This document shows, in pieces, positions 23,332 through 31,050 of a DNA stretch of 64,000 nt; the stretch's first letter is position 1, and the number at the start of each line of letters is the position of its first letter. A model generated the notes under the pieces. That model saw only the letters and a list, made by a program, of their open reading frames with translations. It had not been told where the DNA came from and searched no databases. The stretch spans positions 1 through 64,000 of the forward strand of contig NVWP01000001.1 in assembly GCA_002733705.1 (NCBI GenBank), read 5' to 3'. The DNA comes from Henriciella sp. GTDB lineage: Bacteria; Pseudomonadota; Alphaproteobacteria; Caulobacterales; Hyphomonadaceae. The translations under genes were made by a program, and so were the position numbers.

Positions 23332-24254
23332 TCACTCGCCTTTCTGGTGTTTGCGGCCAAGCTCTTTCAGCCGGTCCTTGAGGTCCGAGCCGTCCAGCGG
23401 CTTGATGTCTTCGGCCATCTTTTTGAGAAACATGTCGTCGAAATCTTCGAGCAGAGAGAGGTCGATCGGGAGAAGAATGACGCCTGTCATGCGGGCGAAG
23501 GCATCGATATCCGGCCACTCGACAGGAGCGTGACCGTTAGGCCCCGATCCCTTGCGGCGGCGGATGCGCTGCCAGACGGCCCAGGCATGGCCCGCCGCCG
23601 TAGGAAATGGCGGGACGACAAGCTGAGCCTCATAAGAGGCGGCTATATCGTCCCGGCCTTTACGGACCGCACGCTCAAGACGGCTTTCCAGCCTTTCCCG
23701 GCGGGTGCGGCCCTCTTCAATGCGGTCCAGTTCAAAGGTGCGCTCGGCATAGGCGCGGGCGCGATCAGCAAGCGGACTTACTTCTTCCCCGAACGCCCCG
23801 AAAAAGAGTCTTCGCTCTTGAAGAACTCTGTCAGCTGGCGCGTCAGCTCGCCGCCATAATCAGGGTCACGCAGCGCCTTGACGACGCTCTCTTTGGAAAA
23901 CTTCAGAGTCTCGCCGCTGAGGGTAACGGTGTCCGGCTTCCAGCCGAGAACGCGCGAGGCCGCAGCCTCGGCATTTTCCCGACGAATATCCTCGCTGGTC
24001 TTGTGGGGCGGCTTGTACTTCTTGCCGTTCACCCGAGCCGCCTCTTTGGCACGGCCTTCCTCAAGCGATTTGTCGAGGATTTCGTCCTCAAGCGCGATGG
24101 TGTTCGGATGGCCGGGGCCCGCGATGGTCCATACCCAGCCAGTCGGCTCGCCGGCGGCGCTGAGCACTTTCATCTCGGCCTTGTCCACTGATTTGAACGG
24201 GTCGAGATTGAGGGGCGCGGACACGGCTTCTTCGTTCTGCTTCTTGTCAGTCAT
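23332..24254 (-). CDS. tail assembly chaperone G-T fusion by -1 frameshift
   Basis: The frame downstream of the G-like gene is open from 23859 to TGA at 23332, in the -1 frame, but has no ATG, GTG or TTG until far inside (MTGVILLPID). It encodes ADRARAYAERTFELDRIEEG and, at its end, ELGRKHQKGE. The only sensible expression is a ribosomal shift within 23781-23859. Candidate slip sites are the T5 run read as CTCTTTTTCGGGG and GGGGAAG just before the G stop. Lambda G/GT is the precedent. Confidence 0.7.
23778..24254 (-). CDS. tail assembly chaperone (lambda G-like)
   Basis: This 158-residue acidic protein starts at ATG 24254, after AAGAGA. It lies between the tail tube and the tape measure genes, the invariant place of tail chaperones. 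It contains WVWTIAGPGHPNTIAL and ends EFFKSEDSFSGRSGKK. The end overlaps the open -1 frame of the T-like extension, so most product should stop here and a fraction should be extended. Confidence 0.8.
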   Translation of the reverse strand: MTDKKQNEEAVSAPLNLDPFKSVDKAEMKVLSAAGEPTGWVWTIAGPGHPNTIALEDEILDKSLEEGRAKEAARVNGKKYKPPHKTSEDIRRENAEAAASRVLGWKPDTVTLSGETLKFSKESVVKALRDPDYGGELTRQLTEFFKSEDSFSGRSGKK

Positions 24255-24342
24255 GGGTAAATCTCTTTTCGGAATATCGGGATTGTCGGGTGAGCCGCTG
24301 ACGCCCGACACGCCAGCGGCTCTATCTCACGCGAGAATGGGG

Positions 24343-24855
24343 TTAGGCGCCGGAGGTGTCTTCCGATGGAACTTCATAGGTATCGGTAGTTTTGGCGATA
24401 TCGAAGTTGCGGCGGTGCACGTTCGACACGTTGCCGAGATTGGTTGTCTTGGACGTTACGAGCCCAAGGTAATACTGAACCGACTTGGTGTGATCTGACG
24501 TTCGAGCATCTGCAAGCTCTACCTTGAAGGGATAGTTGAAGTCAGAATCCGCAGCAGCCATTAACTCAATTTGACCCTCATCCAAAGGATCACGCCCAAC
24601 CACAACGGACTGAGTGCCCCCGTCACGCGGGCCTTTCAGCTTGCGCACGCGGCGATTACCAACTGCCGTGAAAGTGATCACCTCAGACGTTTCTGTCAAA
24701 TTGCCAAAATCTTCGACTTCTTCGACTTCAACCCAGTCGCTGATCGCCTCAAAAGCAGTGATTGCCTCTGAGTTAGTGCCCTCAATGAGGGTATCCGGTT
24801 CAATCGGCGTGGGGCTGATATACAGCTTGCTGCCGGCATTCGCATTGATGGCCAT
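24343..24855 (-). CDS. major tail (tube) protein
   Basis: The 170-residue protein MAINANAGSKLYISPTPIEP has a beta-rich layout and the motifs TFTAVGNRRVRKLKGPRDGG and NYPFKVELAD, typical of lambda V/TTP-type tail tube subunits. It sits between the tail terminator and the chaperone genes. It polymerises into the tail tube. Confidence 0.85.
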   Translation of the reverse strand: MAINANAGSKLYISPTPIEPDTLIEGTNSEAITAFEAISDWVEVEEVEDFGNLTETSEVITFTAVGNRRVRKLKGPRDGGTQSVVVGRDPLDEGQIELMAAADSDFNYPFKVELADARTSDHTKSVQYYLGLVTSKTTNLGNVSNVHRRNFDIAKTTDTYEVPSEDTSGA

Positions 24856-24928
24856 GATTTATCTCCTCTTGGCACATGAAAAAGCCCGCCAAAGCGGGCA
24901 GGTTATCCGGGCTGTGCCGGGATCGGGT

Positions 24929-25381
24929 TTAGACGTAGCCTCGATATCTGACGGACACCGGCACACGCCAGAACGCCTCATCACGAAGCGGCTGCGCCAC
25001 ATCTGGAGCACGCTCCACGCGGACACGCGCGCCCTGAAAATCAAGCGCAAGGTCCGCCGGGAAATGCGCGGCAATCTCGCCAGCCTTCTGCGTCAGCACG
25101 TCAGGATGTGTCTTGCCCGTCCCGACATCCGATACAGGCCACATGAGCGAAAGCTGAAGAATGCCCATCCTCTCGTGCGGGTCGCTGCCCTTGATAAACA
25201 GCCGCGTGTTGTCGTTAGGTAGGTGTCGGCACTCAACGTAGGGCAGCGGCTTCCCGCTTGCCGACACGGGCGGATCAAACGGCTCCATAGGATATGACAC
25301 GGCATAGCCGACAGGCAGTGTGGCCACCCGCGTCTTCAGGGCTTGCCAGATTTGTGTCTCAGTCGTCGGCACTGTAGTCAT
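24929..25381 (-). CDS. tail terminator (DUF4128, lambda U-like)
   Basis: The 150-aa protein has TQIWQALKTRVATLPVGYAV, PLPYVECRHLPND and LQLSLMWPVSD, the pattern of DUF4128 tail terminators. It ends tail polymerisation and joins tail to head. It overlaps the previous small gene by 23 bp. Confidence 0.8.
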   Translation of the reverse strand: MTTVPTTETQIWQALKTRVATLPVGYAVSYPMEPFDPPVSASGKPLPYVECRHLPNDNTRLFIKGSDPHERMGILQLSLMWPVSDVGTGKTHPDVLTQKAGEIAAHFPADLALDFQGARVRVERAPDVAQPLRDEAFWRVPVSVRYRGYV

Positions 25382-25619
25382 CCACGCTGCCGTCTGCGTA
25401 CTCGATGCGTCGAACTTCTTTTCCGTCCGGCCCGATCATCACGACTTTGCCGTCATATTCCTCTATTTCGACCAAGTGCAATTCGAGATTCGCAACCGGC
25501 ACGCCGCCAGCTGAGTGAACAAAGCTAACGCCGGTTATGTGACTTGAGATGTCGCGCCCGTTCTCATCAACAACGCAGGTGCCGAATTGTGTGCCGTCGC
25601 TTTTAATCCGCAGCTTCAT
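25359..25619 (-). CDS. small structural-operon protein (86 aa)
   Basis: ATG at 25619 is preceded by GAAGGG at good spacing. The product MKLRIKSDGTQFGTCVVDEN is beta-rich and acidic, of a kind common among uncharacterised connector-region phage proteins. It overlaps the tail terminator start by 23 bp. Role unknown. Confidence 0.65.
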   Translation of the reverse strand: MKLRIKSDGTQFGTCVVDENGRDISSHITGVSFVHSAGGVPVANLELHLVEIEEYDGKVVMIGPDGKEVRRIEYADGSVDDYSADD

Positions 25620-25635
25620 GGAATAGACCCTTCCG

Positions 25636-25812
25636 GTGACAGACAAACCCCCGCTCACAGATGAACAGGTCGAGGCCCGCTTAGGCGTGGCGCTCAATTC
25701 GATTGGCTATGACAGCCGGGGCGAAACAGAACTTGGCAACAATTCACTGAGAGCGGCGCGGCAGGTGCTGCTTGCCCTCAAGCTCGCCTTGCTCAAGAAG
25801 TTGGACGAATAG
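25636..25812 (+). CDS. antisense-oriented 58-aa ORF in the late operon
   Basis: A plus-strand ORF with GTG start fills the 173-bp gap between minus-strand genes and overlaps the next one by 20 bp. The product (VTDKPPLTDEQVEARLGVAL, later AARQVLLALKLALLKKLDE) has a protein-like helical composition and no minus-strand gene occupies the gap. There is no clear ribosome-binding site, so it is a tentative call. Confidence 0.35.
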   Translation: MTDKPPLTDEQVEARLGVALNSIGYDSRGETELGNNSLRAARQVLLALKLALLKKLDE

Positions 25813-26203
25813 ACCGGGCCTTTGCTTCCCGGGCGGCCTGACCCACGATGCCAGGCCATTGCTGAGCCGCCAGCCGGACCATGCCGTCCTCATACTCACG
25901 CGGCCGCGCGTAGCTTGCGACGAAACCCATGTAGATCGTGTCGGTTGGCGCCGATCCCGCGATCACAAGCTCGATCTGCGCATCATCTGAATAGGTGCGG
26001 CCCTCTGCAGGCTTGGCGTTGCGATCAATGAGCGGCATGGCGCTTGTCGATCCCATGAAGCTCGCCCGCAAAAAGCCGGTGTCGACCCTCGTTCTATCGC
26101 GAACCTCCCGTGCGACCCGTTGCGCGCTTTCCTTTCGGACCGCCTCAACCCGCCTCTGACTGGCGTTCACCCAATCCGAAACCTGAGCGGAAAAGCTGGT
26201 CAT
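25793..26203 (-). CDS. HK97 gp10-like head-tail connector
   Basis: The 136-aa protein has ESAQRVAREVRDRTRVDTGF, then FVASYARPREYEDGMVRLAA, the usual R-V-D-T-G-x-L...ARxxEYG pattern of gp10-like tail-completion proteins. It lies between the Mu-F-like gene and the small connector genes. The ATG shares a base with the upstream TGA. Confidence 0.75.
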   Translation of the reverse strand: MTSFSAQVSDWVNASQRRVEAVRKESAQRVAREVRDRTRVDTGFLRASFMGSTSAMPLIDRNAKPAEGRTYSDDAQIELVIAGSAPTDTIYMGFVASYARPREYEDGMVRLAAQQWPGIVGQAAREAKARSIRPTS

Positions 26204-27237
26204 CACTCAATCCCTGCGAGGTAATCCACGACGTGCTCATAGGTGCAGCGGCAATTCACGACTTCTTCGGCGGGCGCACCGGGGGCGTGCGGATAAAGGA
26301 GTCCGTTCGAGAATGGCTGGTCAAGGGCGACCATATCGCCGTCTATCGCGGCATGGCTGTCTCGCGTCCGATTATCCTTTGTCGCTACCCAGCGCTTCTT
26401 GACCTGCTGTGCCTGCACCGCGCCGGTGTCGACCAGCTGGCGAAACGCCTCATCTTTCGATCGGGCAAGCGCGCCTAGCGTCTCAGTCCGTGCAATCGTT
26501 TCGCCGCGAAGAGCCAGGAGCCGATCAGAGTATCGGCCCGTGATCCTCGCCACCGTGTCCCGGTCCAGTCCTTTGCCTTCACGGATCGCCTTTGCCACCG
26601 TCCGGTCAAATCTCTTGTCCCGGCGTGTCAGGCCGAGATAGGCGCGCATGGCGTCAGGATCTCCAGAAAGCAGCCCTGAGCGCGCGTTCTCGACTGCCCT
26701 TGCCTGCGGACCAGAAAGCCCCAGAATACCGCCTGTGCGCCTGTTGCTGCCCCTCTGGACCCTGCCGACGATGTTCAGCGCGGTTCGCTTCGGATTGGCG
26801 CCTTCCATCATGCCGCGCTGAAGCACCAGGCGGATGCTCTCGCGCTGCTCATCAATGATCCGCGTGACCAGTGACGAGGAATGCTCTCTCAGATACCGCT
26901 CCACACGCGGCGCGCGCATGTCGAAACGGACAACCAGCCGTCCGCCGTTCGGATCTCGCAGCGCTGGCATACCGCTTACCGCGGCAACGCCCCCTGCCCC
27001 ATAAGCGGCCCTGAAGGCCTCCTCAAGAGTCCTGAAAGCGGCCGGGTCCAAATGAACCGCATCCAGCGCGCCTTGAATGTCTCCCCGTTCCAGGCGCTCG
27101 ACCATGCGGCCGATCTCTGCCCGGTTGGCAATGTCTGTTACCGCTTCGATGAAGGCGTCCAGAAGCTGCTTCTCGTACTGGTCAGCCAGTGTCTCGAATT
27201 GCCTGCGGACTTCAGCGCGGGTCGGGCGGCGGGCCAT
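26203..27237 (-). CDS. minor head protein, SPP1 gp7/Mu F-like
   Basis: The C-terminal third carries the family signature: ETIARTETLGALARSKDEAF, KKRWVATKDNRTRDSHAAID, and LLYPHAPGAPAEEVVNCRC. The first 200 residues are helical. These proteins join the portal and enter the capsid with DNA. The gene is separated from the portal by the capsid genes, unlike the common order in which it follows the portal directly. Confidence 0.88.
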   Translation of the reverse strand: MARRPTRAEVRRQFETLADQYEKQLLDAFIEAVTDIANRAEIGRMVERLERGDIQGALDAVHLDPAAFRTLEEAFRAAYGAGGVAAVSGMPALRDPNGGRLVVRFDMRAPRVERYLREHSSSLVTRIIDEQRESIRLVLQRGMMEGANPKRTALNIVGRVQRGSNRRTGGILGLSGPQARAVENARSGLLSGDPDAMRAYLGLTRRDKRFDRTVAKAIREGKGLDRDTVARITGRYSDRLLALRGETIARTETLGALARSKDEAFRQLVDTGAVQAQQVKKRWVATKDNRTRDSHAAIDGDMVALDQPFSNGLLYPHAPGAPAEEVVNCRCTYEHVVDYLAGIE

Positions 27238-27618
27238 CTATCCCTTCGCCCTGATTTCCAGAGTGGCTTTGGCCGGGTCTTCGCTGATGTCGATAATGGT
27301 GTAGGTTTGACCTCGGGCTTTTATCACGTCAGACTTGAGCGGCCTGAAAGGCATCTCGCTCTGGATAAGGACGATCTTCACATCGTCGGCATCGACGACG
27401 CCCTTCCCGACAAGGAAGTCGCTGTAGGTGTCCACGAAGCCCAGGAACTCGTGCTCGGTCGTTTCCTCTTCTGGCTCCCACGTCTCCCACGTTGGAAGGT
27501 CTGGTGGGCGTTCACTGGTCGCTTCAGTGCGCGGAATAATCAGCGTATAGGGCAATTTCGACTTCACCAGCGCATTGCCGATGATGCTTGCGAGGCGGCC
27601 CTCCAGAAGCGAAGTCAT
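27238..27618 (-). CDS. head-tail joining (head closure) protein
   Basis: The 126-aa protein begins MTSLLEGRLASIIGNALVKS and ends with a small beta domain (YTIIDISEDPAKATLEIRAKG shown in part). Size and position directly after the adaptor fit phage head closure proteins. It abuts the Mu-F-like gene with no gap. Confidence 0.6.
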   Translation of the reverse strand: MTSLLEGRLASIIGNALVKSKLPYTLIIPRTEATSERPPDLPTWETWEPEEETTEHEFLGFVDTYSDFLVGKGVVDADDVKIVLIQSEMPFRPLKSDVIKARGQTYTIIDISEDPAKATLEIRAKG

Positions 27619-28025
27619 CAGCCGATTGTCCTCAAGCCGAAGCGCCTGCTTTTAGCAACGCAATCTTCAAACATGGAATCTATCGCCGACACGACAGGCA
27701 CTGCCCCTGCAATTGGATCGACCCCGTCCCGAAACTTCACGCGAGCACTACCGGCGCCGACTTCCGCAATGGCCTCATTGGGCACGATGTTGGCAGAGAA
27801 AAATCCAGGCGTTGCAAGCTCAAGCGAGGCCGCAATATAAGCCGCCCTCGCCACAAGCGGCATATCGGCCGTGCACGGCAGCACGAAATGGCGAACGTAG
27901 TGAAATTCGATATAGTCACTGGCTCGGACAAGCGCTGCTGACGCTGCTGCGTCGGTTGCTTCCGACGGGGCACTGTCGCCCCGCTCGGTCGCATACGTCC
28001 GCCAGTCTTCCACCGTGCCATACAT
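27618..28025 (-). CDS. head-tail adaptor, DnaT-like family
   Basis: The 135-residue protein has YGTVEDWRTYATERGD, AALVRASDYIEFHYVRHF and IASMFED-like SAIDSMFEDC, which fit the DnaT-like/gp6-like adaptor family commonly annotated as ssDNA-binding in phages. It sits next to the capsid genes, so a neck role is far more likely than replication. Confidence 0.7.
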   Translation of the reverse strand: MYGTVEDWRTYATERGDSAPSEATDAAASAALVRASDYIEFHYVRHFVLPCTADMPLVARAAYIAASLELATPGFFSANIVPNEAIAEVGAGSARVKFRDGVDPIAGAVPVVSAIDSMFEDCVAKSRRFGLRTIG

Positions 28026-28027
28026 GG

Positions 28028-28342
28028 CTATTCCGCGCTCCAGAGAGCATCACGCTCTGCGCTGGTGAACTTCTTCTCGCCATCCTCCAGCAGGGCATTG
28101 ATGCAGCGAAGGTCCGGCGAACCGTCATTGGTGAAATCGTCGTCAGACAGACCCTCGGCCAGCTCTTTCAGACGGGCTTTGCGGTCGGGATTCGTAACGA
28201 AGGTCTTGCCCTCGGTCTCCCCGATAATCTCATAGCGGCCAGCCCAGCCTGTTGGCTCGCTGCTGACGGTCATCTCGCGTCCGACCGGAATTTCAGCGCC
28301 GTGTCCGTCATAGATGCCGGGTGCTGTGATCTTGATACGCAT
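28028..28342 (-). CDS. small head-region protein (104 aa)
   Basis: ATG at 28342 is preceded by AAAGGA. The N-terminal half (MRIKITAPGIYDGHGAEIPV...) is a small beta domain with GREM and a following GWAGRYEII; the second half is charged. Similar small proteins sit between capsid and adaptor genes in many siphophages. Role unproven. Confidence 0.6.
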   Translation of the reverse strand: MRIKITAPGIYDGHGAEIPVGREMTVSSEPTGWAGRYEIIGETEGKTFVTNPDRKARLKELAEGLSDDDFTNDGSPDLRCINALLEDGEKKFTSAERDALWSAE

Positions 28343-28396
28343 GGCTGGTCCTTTCAGGTGAGGAAAGGCCCCGACCGAAGCCGGGGCCAATCACGT

Positions 28397-29449
28397 TTAG
28401 GAGTCGATATCGGTCGAGTAGAACACGCCGGTCTTGCCGCTGAAGTCCGCGCGCACTTCCAGGCCCATCGCACCCATGACGAGGAACTGGTAGTTATCCG
28501 TCGGGTTCATGCGGGTCTTGGCGGTCGTGTTCACGGCCATGCCGACAAGCGGGCGGATATACTCGGCACTCGGCACGAAGCCGAACAGCTCGTTGCCCGT
28601 CAGCTCGTAAGTCACCGCGATCTTGTTGATGCGACGGTTGCTTTCGAGGTACTGCCAGAGCTTGCCTTCTTTCTGGCCGGACGCACCGGAGTACGAACGG
28701 TCGAAGTTGCGGCCGATCTCAGGCGAGATGTACAGGTTGACGGCGCCAGTGATGTTGTTCGCATCGAGCATTGCACCAAGCGTCTGCGTGATGAAACCGT
28801 CGATGGCATCAGAGGTGGTCGAGGTCGAGGTGAGGTCGATATTCGCACCGCTATTGGCCGTGCCAAGGTTGATCACCTTGGAGAGCGGGTTGGTGCGAAT
28901 GCCGGTCGCCGTATAGCCCTGGAACACGATGCTGGAATCGCCGTCGAGGACATATTGCGCCATATCCTGACGCAGGGCGGCGGTAATCGCCTCCTGATCG
29001 TCAGCCAGAGCGTCGAAGTTCTCGGACTGCAGGGTGTTCCATTCCCGCCACTCGCGGCCATAGCCGGACGAGAAGATCGGAACTGGCGTGCCGCGGTAGT
29101 CATACGTCACCTTGTCGAGGGTGTTGGGCACCTGACCCGACAGGGAACGGTTGACCGTGCCGGCATCGGAAGCAACGCGGTTCAGGTGAACCAGCTTGCC
29201 GATGTTGACCGCCTTTGCCAGCGGCAGGAGGTCGGTCATGTAAGCCTGGCCTTCATCGTTCCGCATGACGCGGCGGGTGATACCGTCCAGATCAAGCCAC
29301 GCATCACGCGGCAGAACCGAGGCAGCATTGCCCACGGCTGCGAGGTTGTCTTCCGTATGGTGAAACCATTCACGGTTGACTTTTACATCTTCCCACCAAG
29401 CCGCGTGAGGGCGGGAGTTGGCGACAAGCTGTTCGTCAAAGTAGCGCAT
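28397..29449 (-). CDS. major capsid protein
   Basis: The 350-residue protein sits directly after the decoration protein and has a Linocin/HK97-fold-like composition, with VNREWFHHTEDNLAAVGNAA, SSGYGREWREWNTLQSENFD and QYVLDGDSSI. Position, size and lack of enzymatic motifs support the capsid assignment. The exact capsid family was not determined. Confidence 0.8.
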   Translation of the reverse strand: MRYFDEQLVANSRPHAAWWEDVKVNREWFHHTEDNLAAVGNAASVLPRDAWLDLDGITRRVMRNDEGQAYMTDLLPLAKAVNIGKLVHLNRVASDAGTVNRSLSGQVPNTLDKVTYDYRGTPVPIFSSGYGREWREWNTLQSENFDALADDQEAITAALRQDMAQYVLDGDSSIVFQGYTATGIRTNPLSKVINLGTANSGANIDLTSTSTTSDAIDGFITQTLGAMLDANNITGAVNLYISPEIGRNFDRSYSGASGQKEGKLWQYLESNRRINKIAVTYELTGNELFGFVPSAEYIRPLVGMAVNTTAKTRMNPTDNYQFLVMGAMGLEVRADFSGKTGVFYSTDIDS

Positions 29450-29461
29450 GTCAGTTACTCC

Positions 29462-29920
29462 TTATGCGGCTGCGGTGAGGTAGCCCTGGCTCGCACGGAA
29501 CGCGATCAGCTGTTCCGAGCCAGAGGTGTTGTTGTAGGCCTCGGTGGAGTAGCCGATCACCTTGTCTTCCGTAGAAGCAATGGCGAGAAGGCCGCCCGCA
29601 GCCGGGGTCAGGGGAGTGCCGATGGCTGAAATGTTCACGCCGTCAGCAATGCGGCCGGCGTAAATCTGCTCGTCAAGCAGCTCCATGCCGATCACGGTGT
29701 CGCCATCAGCATAGTCATCATCGACCGTCTTCATGGCGAGATAGTTGTCCTGGCAAATCCAGACCTTGCCGACCGTATCGGCGGCAGCATTGTCGAACTC
29801 ACCAGAAGAGATGACCAGCAGGTTGCCCGGCGAAAGATCGCCGTCTGCTGCGGTCAGCTCAAGAACCTGCGGCTTGGCCTCGGAGACCGGGCCGAGGTAA
29901 ATCTTGTTATAGCGTGCCAT
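29462..29920 (-). CDS. capsid decoration (cement) protein
   Basis: A 152-aa beta-rich, acidic protein (MARYNKIYLGPVSEAKPQVL, later GTPLTPAAGGLLAIASTEDK) placed between the scaffold and the capsid genes. This is the normal place of head decoration proteins such as lambda D or DUF2190-type proteins. Confidence 0.7.
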   Translation of the reverse strand: MARYNKIYLGPVSEAKPQVLELTAADGDLSPGNLLVISSGEFDNAAADTVGKVWICQDNYLAMKTVDDDYADGDTVIGMELLDEQIYAGRIADGVNISAIGTPLTPAAGGLLAIASTEDKVIGYSTEAYNNTSGSEQLIAFRASQGYLTAAA

Positions 29921-29923
29921 GTG

Positions 29924-30280
29924 TTATGCCTCCGCTTTCGGCAGTTGGAAGGTCGGCTTGCCGTTGTTAGCGGCGAAGGCCGGATTAAGGGGCGCAGCCT
30001 TGCCCGGCTTGGCCTTCTCTGCGAGCGAACGGGCGGCATTGAGGGTCAGCTCATTGGCCTCGTCTTCGGTGAGGAGGTTTGCCTTGACGATAGTTTCGAC
30101 ATAGCCTTTCAGCTCTGCCTCGTCTTTCGCCTTCTGAGCATTCTGAAGGGCTTCCAGATTATCGGTCAGGGGCTTCACAGCTTCCTTGACCGCGTTCGCC
30201 AGAGTCTCTGGCTTGATGGCCTCCGAGAGGGTATCAACCTTCGCGGAAAGCGCGTCGAACTGTTCTTTCGATACAGTCAT
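29924..30280 (-). CDS. nested scaffolding protein, internal start
   Basis: Within the protease gene, AAAGGAAG lies 5 nt before the in-frame ATG at 30280. The 118-residue product MTVSKEQFDALSAKVDTLSE is a heptad-rich helix with an alanine/lysine-rich tail ending FQLPKAEA, typical of scaffolds. Expression is inferred from the ribosome-binding site. Confidence 0.65.
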   Translation of the reverse strand: MTVSKEQFDALSAKVDTLSEAIKPETLANAVKEAVKPLTDNLEALQNAQKAKDEAELKGYVETIVKANLLTEDEANELTLNAARSLAEKAKPGKAAPLNPAFAANNGKPTFQLPKAEA

Positions 30281-31039
30281 GTCTGCTTCCTTTCGATTTG
30301 CAGAGGGTTCCCGCTCGGAAGATGTGAACATCTCCAGAATAGCGGACTTGATGCGCTCCTTGAGGGGAGCCTTTTCGCGCTGTTCAAGCGCTCGGACCAT
30401 CGAGTCGACAGCCCAATCCAGTTCGGTATCAGCCCGCTCGAAAGCAGAGTTGATCACCTCGACTTGTTCCTGTTCGCCCTTCGAGTTGACAAACATACCG
30501 ACGCCCTGTTCAGGCGTTGCCGCTCCGTCCTCGCCTATGAGGATCGCGTCATGGTCAAACATGATGTTGCGGGCGATGAATTTGTGGTCTTCGCTGCCGT
30601 CGCAATTCTCCAACTCGCACAGGAGCCCCGTGCTGGTATGGATCGGCTCGCCCTTGTCCACGGCGTTCAGGACGGTGCGCCCGCCCTCTAGTTGCTTGGC
30701 GAACTCAATGTCGATCACCTTGTCGAGAAAGACCCGGCCATTTTCACGACGGACGTTCTCATTCCAGGCCCCAACCCAGCTTGCATTGATGCCTTCAGGC
30801 TCGCGGGCACTGACAAACACGCCGTCCACCATCGGGTGGCCGAAAGGCGCAGGGGTCCGGTTCAGCGTCTTGTAGGAGCGCTCGATCTCGTCGGCAGGGT
30901 ACTTGATGCCGTTCATCACCACGTTGTCCGGCAGCGTTGCCGACGGAATGATCAGAAGGTCGCGGCCATTGCGCTTTACACGTTGCGCAGCCTTAGTGTT
31001 TGCGAGCGAACGGACGTTCACCCGGACATGCTTGTTCAT
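29924..31039 (-). CDS. prohead protease-scaffold fusion (DUF2213-like)
   Basis: The N-terminal 200 residues resemble DUF2213-type prohead maturation proteases: DLLIIPSATLPDNVVMNGI, then APFGHPMVDGVFVSAREPEG with His, and INASWVGAWNENV. The C-terminal 120 residues are a coiled-coil scaffold. An internal ATG with a strong ribosome-binding site (see 29924-30280) should also yield free scaffold, as in lambda C/Nu3. Confidence 0.8.
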   Translation of the reverse strand: MNKHVRVNVRSLANTKAAQRVKRNGRDLLIIPSATLPDNVVMNGIKYPADEIERSYKTLNRTPAPFGHPMVDGVFVSAREPEGINASWVGAWNENVRRENGRVFLDKVIDIEFAKQLEGGRTVLNAVDKGEPIHTSTGLLCELENCDGSEDHKFIARNIMFDHDAILIGEDGAATPEQGVGMFVNSKGEQEQVEVINSAFERADTELDWAVDSMVRALEQREKAPLKERIKSAILEMFTSSEREPSANRKEADMTVSKEQFDALSAKVDTLSEAIKPETLANAVKEAVKPLTDNLEALQNAQKAKDEAELKGYVETIVKANLLTEDEANELTLNAARSLAEKAKPGKAAPLNPAFAANNGKPTFQLPKAEA

Positions 31040-31050
31040 TGTCAGGTTCC

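Noticed and set aside
27713..29629. 638-aa plus-strand ORF
   Set aside because: It lies antisense to the capsid and connector genes, which have family features; the plus-strand product is a low-quality shadow.
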